Shown here: positions 22,300-35,262 of the stretch, piece after piece
Position numbering within the stretch: position 1 is the stretch's first letter
How the letters are laid out: the number at the start of each line of letters is the position of its first letter
Origin: Myotis daubentonii
Taxonomy: Eukaryota; Chordata; Mammalia; Chiroptera; Vespertilionidae
DNA: 64,000 nt
NCBI RefSeq assembly: GCF_963259705.1
Contig: NC_081840.1
Location: forward strand, 1,069,956 to 1,133,955
Direction of reading: 5' to 3'
Translations under genes and position numbers: made by a program
The notes under the pieces: model-generated
Database searches by the model: none
Told to the model about the DNA's origin: nothing
The model's input: only the letters and a program-made list of their open reading frames with translations

Positions 22300-23779
22300 C
22301 TAAAAAACAAACACACAATCCCCCCAGAACAGGTTATTACACATTATCTTCCACTGTTGCAATAGAAATTTACATTTTTACCTAGAGGCCTGATTCACTG
22401 GTAACGTTCAGTAGTTCACATGTAAGACTAACATGATAGCACAGTGTAACCAGGAAGCAGCTTTAACCCAACACCACAGCTCCTCTCTCTCTTGTGAAAA
22501 AGCAGAGGTGCTAGGGACCCCAAAAGCTGGATGCTACTTTGCTGTCGTGAACACAGATGACTGGATTCAGGCAAGAATAGTTTGTGACTAGATTTAGTCT
22601 GACTCAGTGTCGCCCCAGGGGTTCTAATTCTGTAAATCTAAACGCATAGTCCCAGTGAGCTACATCCTGAGTGTACTGGACTTATAATGCCAAGTAATCC
22701 TATGAGAGATTTTCAACGAGACCATGGCAGGAGTCCTCACAGGGCAGGTCACTTCGCATGGAAGCTGATCACACTGCCTCGCAGGCTCCCTTCACACGCG
22801 CCATGTGACTTGCTCTGGTTGATGGGACGCTGTTGAACTTGAAGCAAGCAAGGGCAGGACAAAAGGTTTGTGCAGCGGGGCTTACTTTCTTGGAACGATG
22901 TCCTAACATGAAGACAGTTTAGCCTCTTTGAGGATGAAACACTGCACGTAAAGAGACCATGGTTCCACCTGAGGGCAGCCCACCAACTCGCCCCCTGAAC
23001 GCTGCCACACAAGCGGACCCAGGGGAGACCAGAATGCACTGCTTCGTCAGGAGCAGCAGAGCTCCCAGGCATCACATGGAGTGAGGACAACAGTCAACTG
23101 CTGCTGTCTGAACAGGTGCTGTGAATTCAGGAGGCAGAGCATGATGGCCGGGGCTAATACAGGATGATCTCAGAAAATAACAGGAACTGAGAGGCCAGCC
23201 CACCCAACCCTCTGGCAAACAAGTGGAGACAAAAAAAGAGGAAAAGACCGTCCAAAGTCCGTGGGCAGTCTGGCCAGACCAGGTCTCTCAGTGCACAGTG
23301 TCCTGCCACCTGCAGGAGACAGGGCTGGGGGAGCTCTGGAAGGTGAGGAGGGGCTGGCTACGTGCAAAAGGAAGTTTCGAGAAACAACAAGGCTCTGGCT
23401 GTGCTGGTCCTCGCCCACCATATCTAATCTAGAGGTGGCCTAGCAGCTAACAACTGAGAACACGGAGACACGGATGTATCTGACCTACAAACTGAGCTCA
23501 GAGCTTAAAAACACGGAACCAGATGCACAGACTTCCTGTCTGGAAAACTGACTCATCTCCAAAAGCAGGGGCGTGTTTATCACCAACATAAACACCTCTG
23601 GTGGCTGCTGTGGCCATTCTCAGATTTGATGTTCCAGATGAGAAGATTGCCACCCTGACAGCCAACCATCAGGCCTGAGTTCTTTCTTAGCTTCCCTCGG
23701 CTACACTGACACAGAAAACCCGTTTCCCATCTGTAGGAGTTGAATGAGTAGCTGTAGTTTGAATCTCCCAGTTACTGCC

Positions 23780-24190
23780 ACAACAGCGAAGTCAGAAGAG
23801 CTCTAGGTCGGCTGCCACACCCCACGGCGGCCTCTGGTCATCCCTCCAACCTCCACTCGGTCCCTGCTCCGCAACCTCAATTCCCGTCCGGTCCCAGAAC
23901 ACACCCAGCTCTTCCTTTCCTCGAAAGTCTTGTCTCCTTTTCATCCTTCCGGTCTCAGGGAGATTCTCTGAAAGCCTCATCCCAGTCTGTCTCCCTTGTT
24001 TCACAGCATTCTTCTCTAGAGTGTTTTTTAGGTTGGGATGGTACATTCTGGTGGACCTATTTATTGCCACCTCACCATCCACAGGAAGCACAGCTGTCTC
24101 CTTTTACTCCCCCGCAGCTGAAACAGCTGGCACACACAAGAACCCATCTGCTTGAGAAATGTTTGCGGGAAAGTACTAACGCTCGGTAAG
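23780..24190 (-). mobile_element. L2 LINE fragment
   Basis: Reverse complement includes GGTGGCAATAAATAGGTC and GAGACCGGAAGGATGAAAAG, L2-like blocks. Weak. Confidence 0.5.
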
Positions 24191-24707
24191 TACGGCGGAG
24201 CCAGCCTCCTTGGCAGTCCATGACCATACCGCTTGCTGCAGAGCTGTGAGGGGTCTGCTGGCCAGAGAGCAGGCTGAAAGAAGGCATGTGTTAGGGAGTG
24301 ACACATGCCTAACACATGTTTGTTTTTTGAAATTTCTACTAGTAGTACTGAAACAAAATAATTAGAACCAAAGGGCAGAAAAAAGATGGACTATTCTAGG
24401 AGTTCAAGGGGGAGAAAGCGCGTGTGTTAGATGGCACCATGGAGGAAATGGAACTATACAGGGCCTAAAAAAGGTGCCCCCAGTAGAAAACGGGCTCTGT
24501 GTGCTCCGTGGGTCTGAGTGGAGACAGGGAGGTGTGACCAATAAGAACCAAGTGACCTATCTGGCACAGAGTGTGCTTCCAAGTGTGGACACCAGGCCTG
24601 TGATCAATCATGAGGGTGCTGGTACCAACTGCAGGTTTCTGGGCCCCACCAGTCACCAGATCTGAACTGGTCCTTGAGAATCTTACTTTTCAGCAAGCAC
24701 CCCAGGT

Positions 24708-25456
24708 CTGGTAGTTTTTTTGTTCTTTTTAAAATATATATTTTTAAATTAATTTCAGAGGGGGAGGAGAGAGGAAGGGAAGGAGAGGGAGGAAGGGAAG
24801 AAAAGAAAAGGAGGGAGGGAGAGAGAGAAACATCAATAATGAGAGAGAATCATTTATCACCTGCCTACTGCACACCCCCACTGGAGAGCGAGCCCACAAC
24901 CCGGGCATGCGACTTGACCAGGAACTGAACCTTGACCTCCTGGTTAGGTCAATACTCAACCACTGAGCCACACCATTGGGCAGGTGTGGTAGTTTTTAAG
25001 TAGGTCCACAAATTCCTTGACAATCTTCCCCTCGGAAGGAAGAACTTAGTATCTCCCCCTTTGAGTATAGGGGGCACTTAGTGATTTGCTTCGAAGGAAC
25101 AGAGTAAGGCAGAAGCAATGGTGGGGGCTTAAGAGACTGACCGGGCCAATAAAGGGCACTGTGGCTCGGTGAGGACAGGAGTTCCCAGATGGACAGGCCC
25201 GGGTGGCAGGGAGACCTCACGCACACAGCTGGGAAAGCGCAGTCTCCTGAGGGCAGCCAGGCGAGGCCTTTGGAAGCAATCACCAGCCCCGCACAAATCT
25301 GCGGAGGCCTGCACTGTGGCTCTAACCGAAGAGCACCCGAGTCAGACCCGCACAGCTGTCACTCCCTAACACATGACTCAGAAACTGCGCGGTAACAATG
25401 TTGCGTTTCAGTTGCTAAGCTTTGGAGTAATCTGCTAGAGAGCAGTAGATGACTGC
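24708..25456 (+). mobile_element. MaLR LTR (MLT1-type), split by Ves
   Basis: Resembles the MLT1 order: GTAGTTTTTAAGTAGGTCCACAAATTCCTTG, then GCACTTAGTGATTTGCTTC, then AAAGGGCACTGTGGC, then GTTGCTAAGCTTTGGAGTAA near the 3' end. A Ves SINE interrupts its first bases. Confidence 0.75.
24722..24982 (-). mobile_element. Ves SINE inside the MLT1-type LTR
   Basis: Reverse copy with a GA-rich expansion. The flanks GGTCTGGTAGTTTTT and GGTGTGGTAGTTTTT are a 15-bp target duplication with one mismatch. Confidence 0.88.
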
Positions 25457-26776
25457 TACACTACAGATAGCACATGAGGGTTCCTGAGTTACAGCAGGCG
25501 TCACACAGAGACGAGCTGTGAAAACAGAGGAGAGATGTACAAGCTTAACTGTGCAGGCAGAAAGAGCCGCCCAAGGTTCCCTAACAGGCAGTCCCTATCA
25601 GAATCATGCTAACCTCTAGAAGGTAGAAATGAGTTAATACACTTACACCAAGTCAAGCACGAGGCTAACAGTTATCAAGTGCCGTGTCTGAAGCAGAGCC
25701 AGAAGCTTCACATCCATGATCACATCTAACAGAAGCGCCTGGGGAGAAACCAAGATGGTGGCATAGGTAAACACCAGAGATTGCTGCCTCGCACAACCAC
25801 TTCAAAAATACAACTAAAAGACGAAACGGACATCATCCAGAACCACAGGAAGGCTGGATGAGTGGAAATTCTACAAGTAGAAGGAAAGAGAAAAGCATAC
25901 CAAGACTCAGAGGAGGTGCGGAGCGGAAGTAAAATACAGAGGTGCAGAGGCGCATTCGGAGAGGGTTGGCGGCTAAGGACATGGTTGTCTTTTTCAATCG
26001 AGAGGGAGTCTCAAGCTCTGAGCTCCAGTTCCAGGCGAGTCTCTGGGGACCCGGTCATACGGGAGAAATTGGACTGTCTGACAATGGTCGGAACTCGAGG
26101 GCAGCTTTCTCTCGGAGGTGCTTGCAGCGATTGCTGGGACACTGAGAAGCAAGGCCTCTGAGGGCACTACTGAGAGCAGCCATAACTGCTCACTCTGCCC
26201 TGTTGATCCCCTGGGACCCCCGCCCTGCCCAAGCCACAGAGGCTTTTGCATATGAAAGGCCTGGCCCTTTGCAATCTGATAATTACCTAACAATCTGCAG
26301 CTGGCCCAAGGACCCAGGGCAATTTGCATTGCATCACAGCTGGCTCCTGCTGGATAGCCTCAGGCAGAGGCTAGATTAGCACTTCCTTAGAGATCAAGGA
26401 GCCAGTGTGCCGGTGGTCAGAGTGGGACCATCCAGATTGCAGCTCCTCGGATCCATAAAGGACACACTCAGGGGGCAGACTCAGTGACCACCAAAGCCCC
26501 ATCGAAGCAAGTCTTGCCCAGGAGGGGTGTCTCCAGCACCGAAGTTCTCCCACTGCAGACACAGCTGATTCTCACAGCCAATTGGCCTGGAGGTCAATCT
26601 TTCCCAGTGTTACCTACAACAATCAAGGCTTAACTACAACAAGACTGTGCACAAAGCCCACAAGGGGGTGCACCAAGAGTGTCCTCCTCAGGTAATTGGG
26701 GAGGCTGAGCCACTGGGCCCTATAGGGCACCTAGCACAGAAAGCCACTCTATCGACACAGCAAAGCGTAAAAAAAA

Positions 26777-27915
26777 ATGCGGAAACAAAGAAACAGGACA
26801 CAAATGACAGAAATGGAGGAAAGCAAACTACTGGATATAGAGTTCAAAACCACACTTTTAAGGTTTTTCAAGAATTTTCTAGAAACCGCCGATAAACTTA
26901 ATGAGACACTCAAGAAATCTAATGAGACCCTCAATGTTGTGATAAAGGACCAACTAGAAATTAAGCATATACTGACTGAAATAAAGAATATTATACAGCC
27001 GAAACCGGTTTGGCTCAGTGGATAGAGCGTCGGCCTGCGGACTGGGGGGTCCCAGGTTCGATTCCGGTCAAGGGCATGTACCTGGGTTGTGGGCACATCC
27101 CCAGTAGGAGATGTGCAGGAGGCAGCTGATCGATGTTTCTAACTCTCTATCCCTCTCCCTTCCTCTCTGTAAAAAATCAATAAAATATATTAAAAAATAA
27201 AATAAAATAAAATAAAATAAAAAATAAATGGTGGATTCTCTTTAAAAAAAAAAAAAAAAGAATATTATACAGACTACCAACAGCAGACTAGAGGATCACA
27301 AGAATCAAGTCAACGATTTGAAATATGAAGATGCAAAAAACACCCAACCGGAAAAGCAAAATGAAAAAAGAATCCAAAAATATGAAGATAGTGTAAGGAG
27401 CCTCTGGGACAGCTTCAAGCGTGCCAACATCCGAATTATAGGGGTTCCAGAAGAAGAGAGAGCAAGATATTGAAAACCTATTTGAAGAAATCATGACAGA
27501 AAACTTCCCCTACCTGGTGAAAGAAATAGACTTACAGGTCCAGGAAGCGCAGAGAACCACAAACAAAAAGAATCCAAAGAGGACCACACCAAGACACATC
27601 ATAATTAAAATGCCAAGAGCAAAAGACAAAGAGAGAATCTTAAAAGCAGCAAGAGAAAGACAGTCAGTTACCTACAAGGGAGTACCCATACGACTGTCAG
27701 CTGATTTCTCAACAGAAACTTTGCAGTCCAGAAGGGAGTGGCAAGAAATATTCAAAGTGATGAATGCCAAGAACCTACAACCAAGATTACTTTATCCAGC
27801 AAAGCTATCAGTCAGAATTGAAGGTCAGATAAAGAGCTTCACACATAAGAAAAAGCTAAAGGAGTTCATCACCACCAAATCAGTATTATATGAAATGCTG
27901 AAAGGTATCCTTTAA
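26777..27915 (+). pseudogene. HAL1 ORF1, disrupted by SINE and frameshift
   Basis: The first block (26777-26997) starts MRKQRNRTQMTEMEE. The frame is cut by Ves at 26999-27257. It resumes (27259-27460) up to IIGVPEEER, then a small deletion (AGAGAGCAAG against AGAGAGAGACCAAG in the intact copy) shifts the frame. The remainder, 27493-27915, has the RRM and C-terminal blocks. Not able to make a full protein. Confidence 0.85.
26999..27257 (+). mobile_element. Young Ves SINE inside HAL1 ORF1
   Basis: Young subtype head (CCGAAACCGGTTTGGCTCAG) and a long AAAAT-rich tail. A perfect 15-bp target duplication AAGAATATTATACAG lies on both sides. Confidence 0.95.
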
Positions 27916-28810
27916 GAAGAGGAAGAAGAAAATGGTAAAAATACAAATTATGAACAACAAATACATATCTATCAACAAGTGAATCTGAAAATCAAGTGAA
28001 TAAATAATCTGATGAACAGAATAAACTGGTGATTATAATAGAATCAGGGGCATGGGAAGGGAGTGGACTGGCTATTCTTGGGGGGGGGAGGAGGGGTGTG
28101 GGGGATGCAGGAAGAGACTGAACAAAAATCGTACACCTATGGATGAGGACAGTGGGAGGGGGGGTGAGGGCAGAGGGTGGGGTGGGAACCGGGTGGAGGG
28201 GAGCTATGGCGGGGGAAGAGGAACAACTGTAATAATCTGAACAATAAAGATAAAAAAAGAGAAAGGAAAAAAGAAACAATAGAAAAAAGAAAAAAAAAGA
28301 AAGAATTGCCCCACCTGTCAGGTGACTGAGAAAGTGAAGAAACTGGTCCCAGGACTCCCCCCAGCTAGGAGGTGCCAGAGCCGGGACTCGGAGCTGTCTG
28401 ACTCCAAAGTCCACATGAGCCGCAGGATTCCACACAAATCCCTTCAAAATTTTCAAGTAACATAACTGATAGATTACAAGCTGCTGCTATAGAAAACCCC
28501 AGAGCAATAGATGGCTGGCAGAGAACTTTTTAAAAAGTCAACAATTTGCATATGTGATAATGCCAGAGATATCATATATTCAGATCAACTGTGAGCCTGA
28601 TGGCTAAAGATAGTTAAATTTGCACAGAAATAATTTATTAAAGAAAACAGGAACATCAGACATCCCCATCAGAGCTGTAAAAATAAGTTTTTAAAGTTTT
28701 GTTATAAAAGAACATTTAAGAGAAATTTATCTATTTCTACTATCTTAATTCAACTTATTTTTATACATTTCATCTTATGCAGTTGCTGGTTGTAAAAAAT
28801 AAAATGAATA

Positions 28811-29050
28811 CACCTTGGCTGGTGTGGTTCACTTGGAGTATCGTCCCATACCCTAGGAGGTCGCAGGTTCGATTCCTGGTCAGGACATGCACCTAGGTGT
28901 CAGGTTCGATGCCCGGCCCCAGTTGGTCATGTGCGGAGGCAACCAGTCGATATTCTGCTCTCACATCAATGTTTTTCTATCACCCTCCTGACTTTCCCCC
29001 CTCTCTAAGAATCAATGAACATGGACTTGGGTGAGTATTAAAAACAAAAC
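28811..29050 (+). mobile_element. Ves SINE
   Basis: Head CCTTGGCTGGTGTGGTTCAC and tail ATGGACTTGGGTGAGTATT. Diverged. Confidence 0.85.
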
Positions 29051-29479
29051 AAAAACCTAGAAGTGTATAAAGGGAAAGAATTCTCTCTTCACTGACCAAT
29101 CAGCACCCTCCACACATCATCACATCCTCTTGTCCTCTAGGAACTGGTACACAGGAGCCAAACACACATCCCAGAAGGGACAAACTCAGGACTCTGGTAT
29201 TCAGAATACCAAGGACACCAAACCTACTACATCACATAATAAACAAGTGTGCCAACAGCCAGAACTTGGGATGTACAGGAAGTCCCTTTAGAAAAAGAAA
29301 ATTTTACGAAACAATATAAAAGTGAAATGAGCACATAACAGAGAGCTTGGGGGCACGGGGGAGTTCTCGACATAAAAGTGTGACCTACACATCCATGATG
29401 AGGTGCTGAGACCCCCTTCTGCACATGGAGGTCTGAGACAAAAGGGACGGGCAGGGAGGCGGATGACAATGTGTGTGAG

Positions 29480-29870
29480 AAATAATGGAAGGAGGAAATG
29501 ACCCTCCTCTTCTTAGTAGGAAAGAGCTGCATTGTAAATCCAAGATGAGTGAGTACATATCTAGCAGCCTTGGGTGGAGAAGGAGACACGGTCAGGAAAT
29601 ATTCAGAGGGTAAGAGGAGGGGGGCTGTTGAAGCTGACACCCATGTTGGTGGATACGGATGCCACCGAGACAGGGAAGACACAATGGCTGAAAAGGCAAG
29701 GCAGGCTGAGGCTGGTTTCCGGACACCCCGTGAGGGGCAGTTAAGTGAGGATAGTGAGAGCACAGTTTGCATTTGGTGTTTAGGTCTGGAGCTCAGGACA
29801 GAAATCTGGATACAGATTTCCAAATTCTGGGCTAAGATTCCCAGTGTAAAGAGAGCACTGTGCTAGGAAG
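29480..29870 (+). mobile_element. L2 LINE fragment (tentative)
   Basis: Blocks such as TTTAGGTCTGGAGCTCAGGACAG resemble the inner 3' region of L2. Distant. Confidence 0.45.
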
Positions 29871-31462
29871 GGAATGACACTCCTCACGTGCAGAAGGAAG
29901 AGATAGGCTGGCCCGGGGACACATAGTTCAGAGAGAAGAGTCCACAATGTGAACTCAGAACAGGCAGGGAGAGAATGAAGTCCAGACGCTGGAGTCGCAG
30001 ACCAACCTGCGGGGTCAGAAATCGTTTATGTGATCCTAGGATCTAGGTCCTAGGTCCTAGAGCACCTCTGGATGCTTCCTGAAGGAACAACGAATGAGGA
30101 CACACCTGCCTTCCCTCGTCACTGAACAGAAATTGTCCCTTTGTCTCACTAACCACGCTGAGCACAGCACCTCTGCTGAATGAAAGAACAAATCCAAGAC
30201 CCTCTCAGGCAAAACCAAGGAAGAGGAGCTGGCAAAAGCCCAGGGTTCATGGAGAAGGAATTGTCAAGAAAATGTGCTGAGAAGAAAAGAAAAAATGTGT
30301 CTTTACTTCTCTACACAGAGAAACATCTCTGGAAGGACCAATAGAAACTGATGCCGCTGGTTGTCCCAAGGGCAGCGCCCTGGGTGCTGGGAGTCAAGGG
30401 GTAGATGAAGACTTCTTTCTATATTTTTTGTGCCCTTTGAACTACATAACTATATTACCCATCTCCCCCACCTCTGAATTTTAAGGAAATGGGTTGAGAA
30501 ACAAAGAAAAGTGGGGTTTTGTTGATTTAGCTAAAAGAAATTCCTGAAAAACAAGTAGATAAAAATCACTGTGTTTTGATCACTTAGCGAGAAGAGTTTA
30601 CTATTGCTTTGCATCATGTGAACCAAGGCTGTTTGTTGGTGGGTGAAAGGCAAGCCAATCTCCAGGGAATCAATCGGCTTAAAGTCAAGCAAATACGAGA
30701 ACTGGCTCAGGAGGCAAAATTTAAGGCTGATTCAGTCACTTTTAGAACCACCCTAACATTAAAATAAAGAACAAAATAAGAGAGTCAACAAATGATAGGG
30801 AAATATAATAATTATCAGCATCATTAAAGACCATTTGTTGAACACTAGCCCAAAGGGCCATTAGATATTTATAACATCATTCTCGGGCATACAAAATTAT
30901 CAACTTAAACATTATGTTGCTCTGAAAAAAAGTTCCTAGATTTATTGAATTTCAAGTCCCCCCTATAGTTGCTTTGGCAGGCAGGGCCAGATCAAATGCT
31001 GCGGCCCAGGGGCCAGACGTTCCCCACCCCTGGTGTAAATGTGCTGCCATGTACTGAACCACGATTTTACTGATGCCATTTGATTACTGCTAAAGTTTTG
31101 CCATTATCACATTACAGTGGTCACCCCTGAGGTACACATCCCTGCACATGTACTGGCAGGGTAGATGCCTAGAAATCCAATGGGGGCCAAAGGGCACACA
31201 TGCTTTTAACACCTTGCTAGTGCTATATTATTATCTAAAAATATAATTTACAGCATTGTCAAAATTATGAGATTTCCTGTTTCTCTACACTCTTGTCTAC
31301 ACTATGTGCTATCAGCTTTTGCAGATCTTTAGGATGGTATTGTTTAGGATGGTGAACATTTTTACTTGAATACTGACAATCTGTCCTATTAACTACCTAA
31401 GTGGATCTTCTGATTACTTTTACTAGGTTATATGGTCCTCTTTCTTTTTTTGTGTTTTGTTT

Positions 31463-31531
31463 TAATCCTCATCCGAGGATATTTTTTTCCATTGATTTTT
31501 AGAGAGAGTGAAAGGGAGAGAGGAGGAGGGC

Positions 31532-31562
<31 letters not shown>

Positions 31563-31746
31563 AACACCAGTGTGAGAGAGACACATAGATTGGTTGCCTC
31601 CCACATGAGCCTAATGGGGGGTGGGGGGGGAGATAGGGAGTGAACCTGCAATCCAGGTATGTGCCCTTGCCCTTGACCCAGAATCAAACCTGGGACCCTT
31701 CGGTCCTTAGACTGACGCTCTAAAAACTAAGCAAAATTGACCAGGG
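31463..31746 (-). mobile_element. Ves SINE
   Basis: Reverse copy with a (GA)n expansion at about 31530-31558 and a B-box-like GAATCAAACCTGGGACCC. Confidence 0.85.
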
Positions 31747-31849
31747 TCTACTGTTTCTTATCAATTTACAATACTTTTATATAAACAGCTGATTGTTAAA
31801 TAGGGGGGGGTAGAGGCACTGACCCCCACAGTCAAAAATCAACATGAAA

Positions 31850-31906
31850 CTTTTATTTTTATTTATTGCTTTTAGAGAGAGGAAGGGAAAGAGAGGAAGA
31901 GCAAGA
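31850..31906 (-). mobile_element. Ves SINE cut by assembly gap
   Basis: Starts with the A/T tail and GAGAGAGGAAGGGAAAGAG, then runs into N. Confidence 0.75.
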
Positions 31907-32106
31907 NNNNNNNNNNNNNNNNNNNNNNNNNNNNNNNNNNNNNNNNNNNNNNNNNNNNNNNNNNNNNNNNNNNNNNNNNNNNNNNNNNNNNNNNNNNNNN
32001 NNNNNNNNNNNNNNNNNNNNNNNNNNNNNNNNNNNNNNNNNNNNNNNNNNNNNNNNNNNNNNNNNNNNNNNNNNNNNNNNNNNNNNNNNNNNNNNNNNNN
32101 NNNNNN
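31907..32106. other. Assembly gap (200 N)
   Basis: Exactly 200 undetermined bases, a round number that suggests an arbitrary gap size. Reading frames across it are artefacts. Confidence 1.
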
Positions 32107-32208
32107 CAACTGCGGAGCTGGGAATCCTGCAACCCTGTGATCCTTTGGTGTGTGGACCCATGGACACTCTAACCATAAGAAACACAGGCCAGGGTTCTAA
32201 ATTTTTTT

Positions 32209-32373
32209 TTTTAATCCTCACCTGAGGATATGCTTTTATTAATTTTAGAGAGAGAAGGAAGAAAGAAACATCGACTGGTTGCCTCCCGTAAGCACCCGAC
32301 TGGGGATCAAACCCAAAACCTTTTCGGGTGTACGGGATGACACTCCAACCAACTGAGCCACCCAGCCAGGGCA
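32209..32373 (-). mobile_element. Ves SINE
   Basis: Reverse copy ending CAACTGAGCCACCCAGCCAG. Confidence 0.88.
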
Positions 32374-32432
32374 TTTTCTAATTTTTTATTTATAAAAGTA
32401 GCACATATACACAGTTTTAAAAGGCAAACTAC

Positions 32433-32625
32433 TGCCCGACGGGCGTGCCTCAGTGGTTAAGCATCAACCTATGAACCAGGAGATTACAGTTAGATTCCTG
32501 GTCAGGGCACATGCCTGGGTTAGGAGCTCAATCCCCAGAGTGGGGTGTGCAGGAGGCAGCCAATCAAGGAATCTCTCTCCCTCCCTTCCTCTCTGAAATC
32601 AATAAAAACATGTATTTTTTTAAAT
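32433..32625 (+). mobile_element. Ves SINE
   Basis: Head CGACGGGCGTGCCTCAGTGG and tail GAAATCAATAAAAAC. Confidence 0.88.
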
Positions 32626-32652
32626 CCCTGATCTTTAAATAATAATAAAAAC

Positions 32653-32842
32653 AGCCCTGGGCAGTTTGGCTCAGTGGATAGAGCGTTGGCCTGCAGACTG
32701 AAGGGTCCTGGGTTTGATTCTGGTCAAGGGCACGTGCCCAAGTTGCGGATTAGGTCCCCAGTGGGGGGGCGTGCAGCAGGCAGCCAATCAATGATTCTCT
32801 CTCATCATTGATTCTATCTCTCCCTCTCTGAAATCAATTAAA

Positions 32843-32897
<55 letters not shown>

Positions 32898-32900
32898 TTT
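32653..32900 (+). mobile_element. Ves SINE with (AAT)n tail
   Basis: Head CAGCCCTGGGCAGTTTGGCT. The tail has grown into about 17 AAT units. Confidence 0.9.
32845..32897 (+). repeat. Microsatellite (AAT)n
   Basis: An almost pure ATA/AAT run grown from the tail of the Ves copy. Confidence 0.95.
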
Positions 32901-32983
32901 AAAAAATGGCAAACTAATGTAGTATCTCTCTCCACCCCCAATCCTTGTTCACAAGGGCAAGCACTTTCAAAACTTATTTGCGA

Positions 32984-33200
32984 CCCAGCCGATGTGGCTC
33001 GTGGTTGAGCATCAACCCTTAAACCAGGTCAGGGTTTGATTCCCAGTCAGGGCACCATGCCCAGATTTCGGGCTCGATCCCCAGGGGGGTGTGTGCAGGA
33101 GGCAGCCGATTGATGATTCTCATCATTGATGTTTCTACCTCTCTTCTTCTTCTGAAATCAACAAAAACATATAAAAAAATATTAAAACAAAAAATACCAA
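32984..33200 (+). mobile_element. Ves SINE
   Basis: Head CCCAGCCGATGTGGCTCGTG and an A-rich tail. Confidence 0.88.
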
Positions 33201-33568
33201 AAAACAGCAACACTGGAAATTTGTTGCCTTACTTCTAAAATAGCATGCTTAAGGGGTTTTTTGAATGATTCTTTAGCCCTAGTCCCATGTTATCTACTGA
33301 CTTCTTCATATGAGCAGTGAAGATTTGGCTCTTATATCCTGTCCTCCAAACTCACATAACCATGCCTCCTTCCTCCTAATAAGTTATATTTGGCTAAATT
33401 ACTACATTTACATCATATAAATATTATTTACAACCATGCCAGAAATATATTTCCACGTTTTAATTTTTAATGTTATTTTTTTGTTTCTCTGGAGCTAACA
33501 ACTGCCTCAGTTATTTTTGTTCACTTAAGGTTTTGCTATGTACCTGTCACTTTACTAATTCACACCTT

Positions 33569-33612
33569 AAACTTTGTGGCAGAAGTGTAAATCTTTGTGG
33601 CAGAAGTGTAAA
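33569..33612 (+). repeat. Tandem duplication, 21 bp x 2
   Basis: CTTTGTGGCAGAAGTGTAAAT occurs twice without any gap or mismatch. Confidence 0.9.
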
Positions 33613-33914
33613 TCTCTCCAACAGTCAAGTAACCCTTTTCCCTTGCAGATATTCATACTCTGGAGGCCTTGGTCCTGTTCTCAAGACCCACTGTGCAGGG
33701 CTTCCTGTTCTGGATCCCAGGCTTTGCTCTTTCTTGGTCCCTCTTGCTGTGGTGAAATCTATACCAACAGCTCCTGAGCAAGGGCAAGTAAGTGGTTAGG
33801 TTTTAAGACCTTGCATACTCAGGATGTTTTGATTCTGTCTACATTTGATTGAGACAGTTTGGCTGGGTAAAGAATTCTAAAGTTAGAATTATTTTTCTCT
33901 CAGGAAATACCCCC

Positions 33915-34546
<632 letters not shown>

Positions 34547-35028
34547 TGTTTCTAAGTTTAATCTATGTAGAAATTTGGCTCTTCAGTGACTTTCCTAAAC
34601 TAGCACCACGCGCTCCCCCTGCGGTCTCCCTCTTCCTCCCCTGGTGCACTACCTTTGCCTTTCCCTTTCCTGAGCTCCAAGGGCCTTTCTTTTGTAACTT
34701 GTTTCCTGAGCCTATGAAGCCCAACTGGCTCATTTTTACTACCTTTGTAACTTTCTAAATAAACTTTCTCTTATAATTTGAGAAAAAAATAGCCCAATGA
34801 ATCACTAGTACAATTAAAAATAAATTCTAATATTCTCAATTCTCAATCTACTCTTAATATCAAGCTTCTTATTATTTCCTGCCAAAGAGAAAATAAGTCT
34901 GGCAATAAATTAAAAAGTTTCCCAGAAGGCAGGAGCAGCCCCAAAGCTGGGTTTTCTTCCATTTCTATTACTGCTTTTGAAATCTGACAATGAAGAAATA
35001 TACATCCATTATTTATTTATTTATTTTT

Positions 35029-35262
35029 TCCTAGCTGGTTTGGCTCAGTGGATGGAGCATCGGCCTGCGGATTGAAGGGTCTCGGGTTTGATTCCAGTCA
35101 AGGGGACATGCTCGGGTTGCAGGCTCAATCCCCAGTGTGGGGCATGAAGGAGGCAGCCAATCAATGATTCTCTCTCATCACTGATGTTCCTATCTCTCTC
35201 TCCCTCTCCCTTCCTCTCTGAAATCAATAAAAATACATATTTTTTTTAAAAAAATAAATATA
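35029..35262 (+). mobile_element. Ves SINE
   Basis: Head TCCTAGCTGGTTTGGCTCAG and tail GAAATCAATAAAAATAC. Confidence 0.92.

Larger units (their letters stand above)
25733..28290 (+). mobile_element. HAL1 retrotransposon, near full length, with Ves insertion
   Basis: Starts GGGGAGAAACCAAGATGGTGG, an L1-type 5' UTR, then about 1 kb of leader, ORF1, a G-rich 3' UTR and an A-rich tail. It lacks ORF2 like the copy at 1841. ORF1 begins at 26777 and is broken by a Ves SINE and by a frameshift near 27460. The second half of the frame (27493-27915) stays open to the same stop as the other copy. Confidence 0.85.
25620..28405 (-). mobile_element. MIR SINE split by HAL1 insertion
   Basis: The left part (about 25620-25732) and right part (about 28306-28405, with CCCCCAGCTAGGAGGTGCCA) together follow the minus-strand MIR plan. 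The two halves are separated by the HAL1 element. Confidence 0.55.

Noticed and set aside
28052..28456. Frame of 154 codons opposite HAL1 3' UTR
   Set aside because: Low-complexity S/P/F-rich translation of the G-rich 3' UTR and A-rich tail.
30960..31050. Possible hAT end (TTCCCCACCCCTG)
   Set aside because: Only one end is visible and no matching left end or TSD was found.
31777..32374. Several reading frames of 86-171 codons across the N run
   Set aside because: Most residues are undetermined. The rest is Ves SINE sequence.
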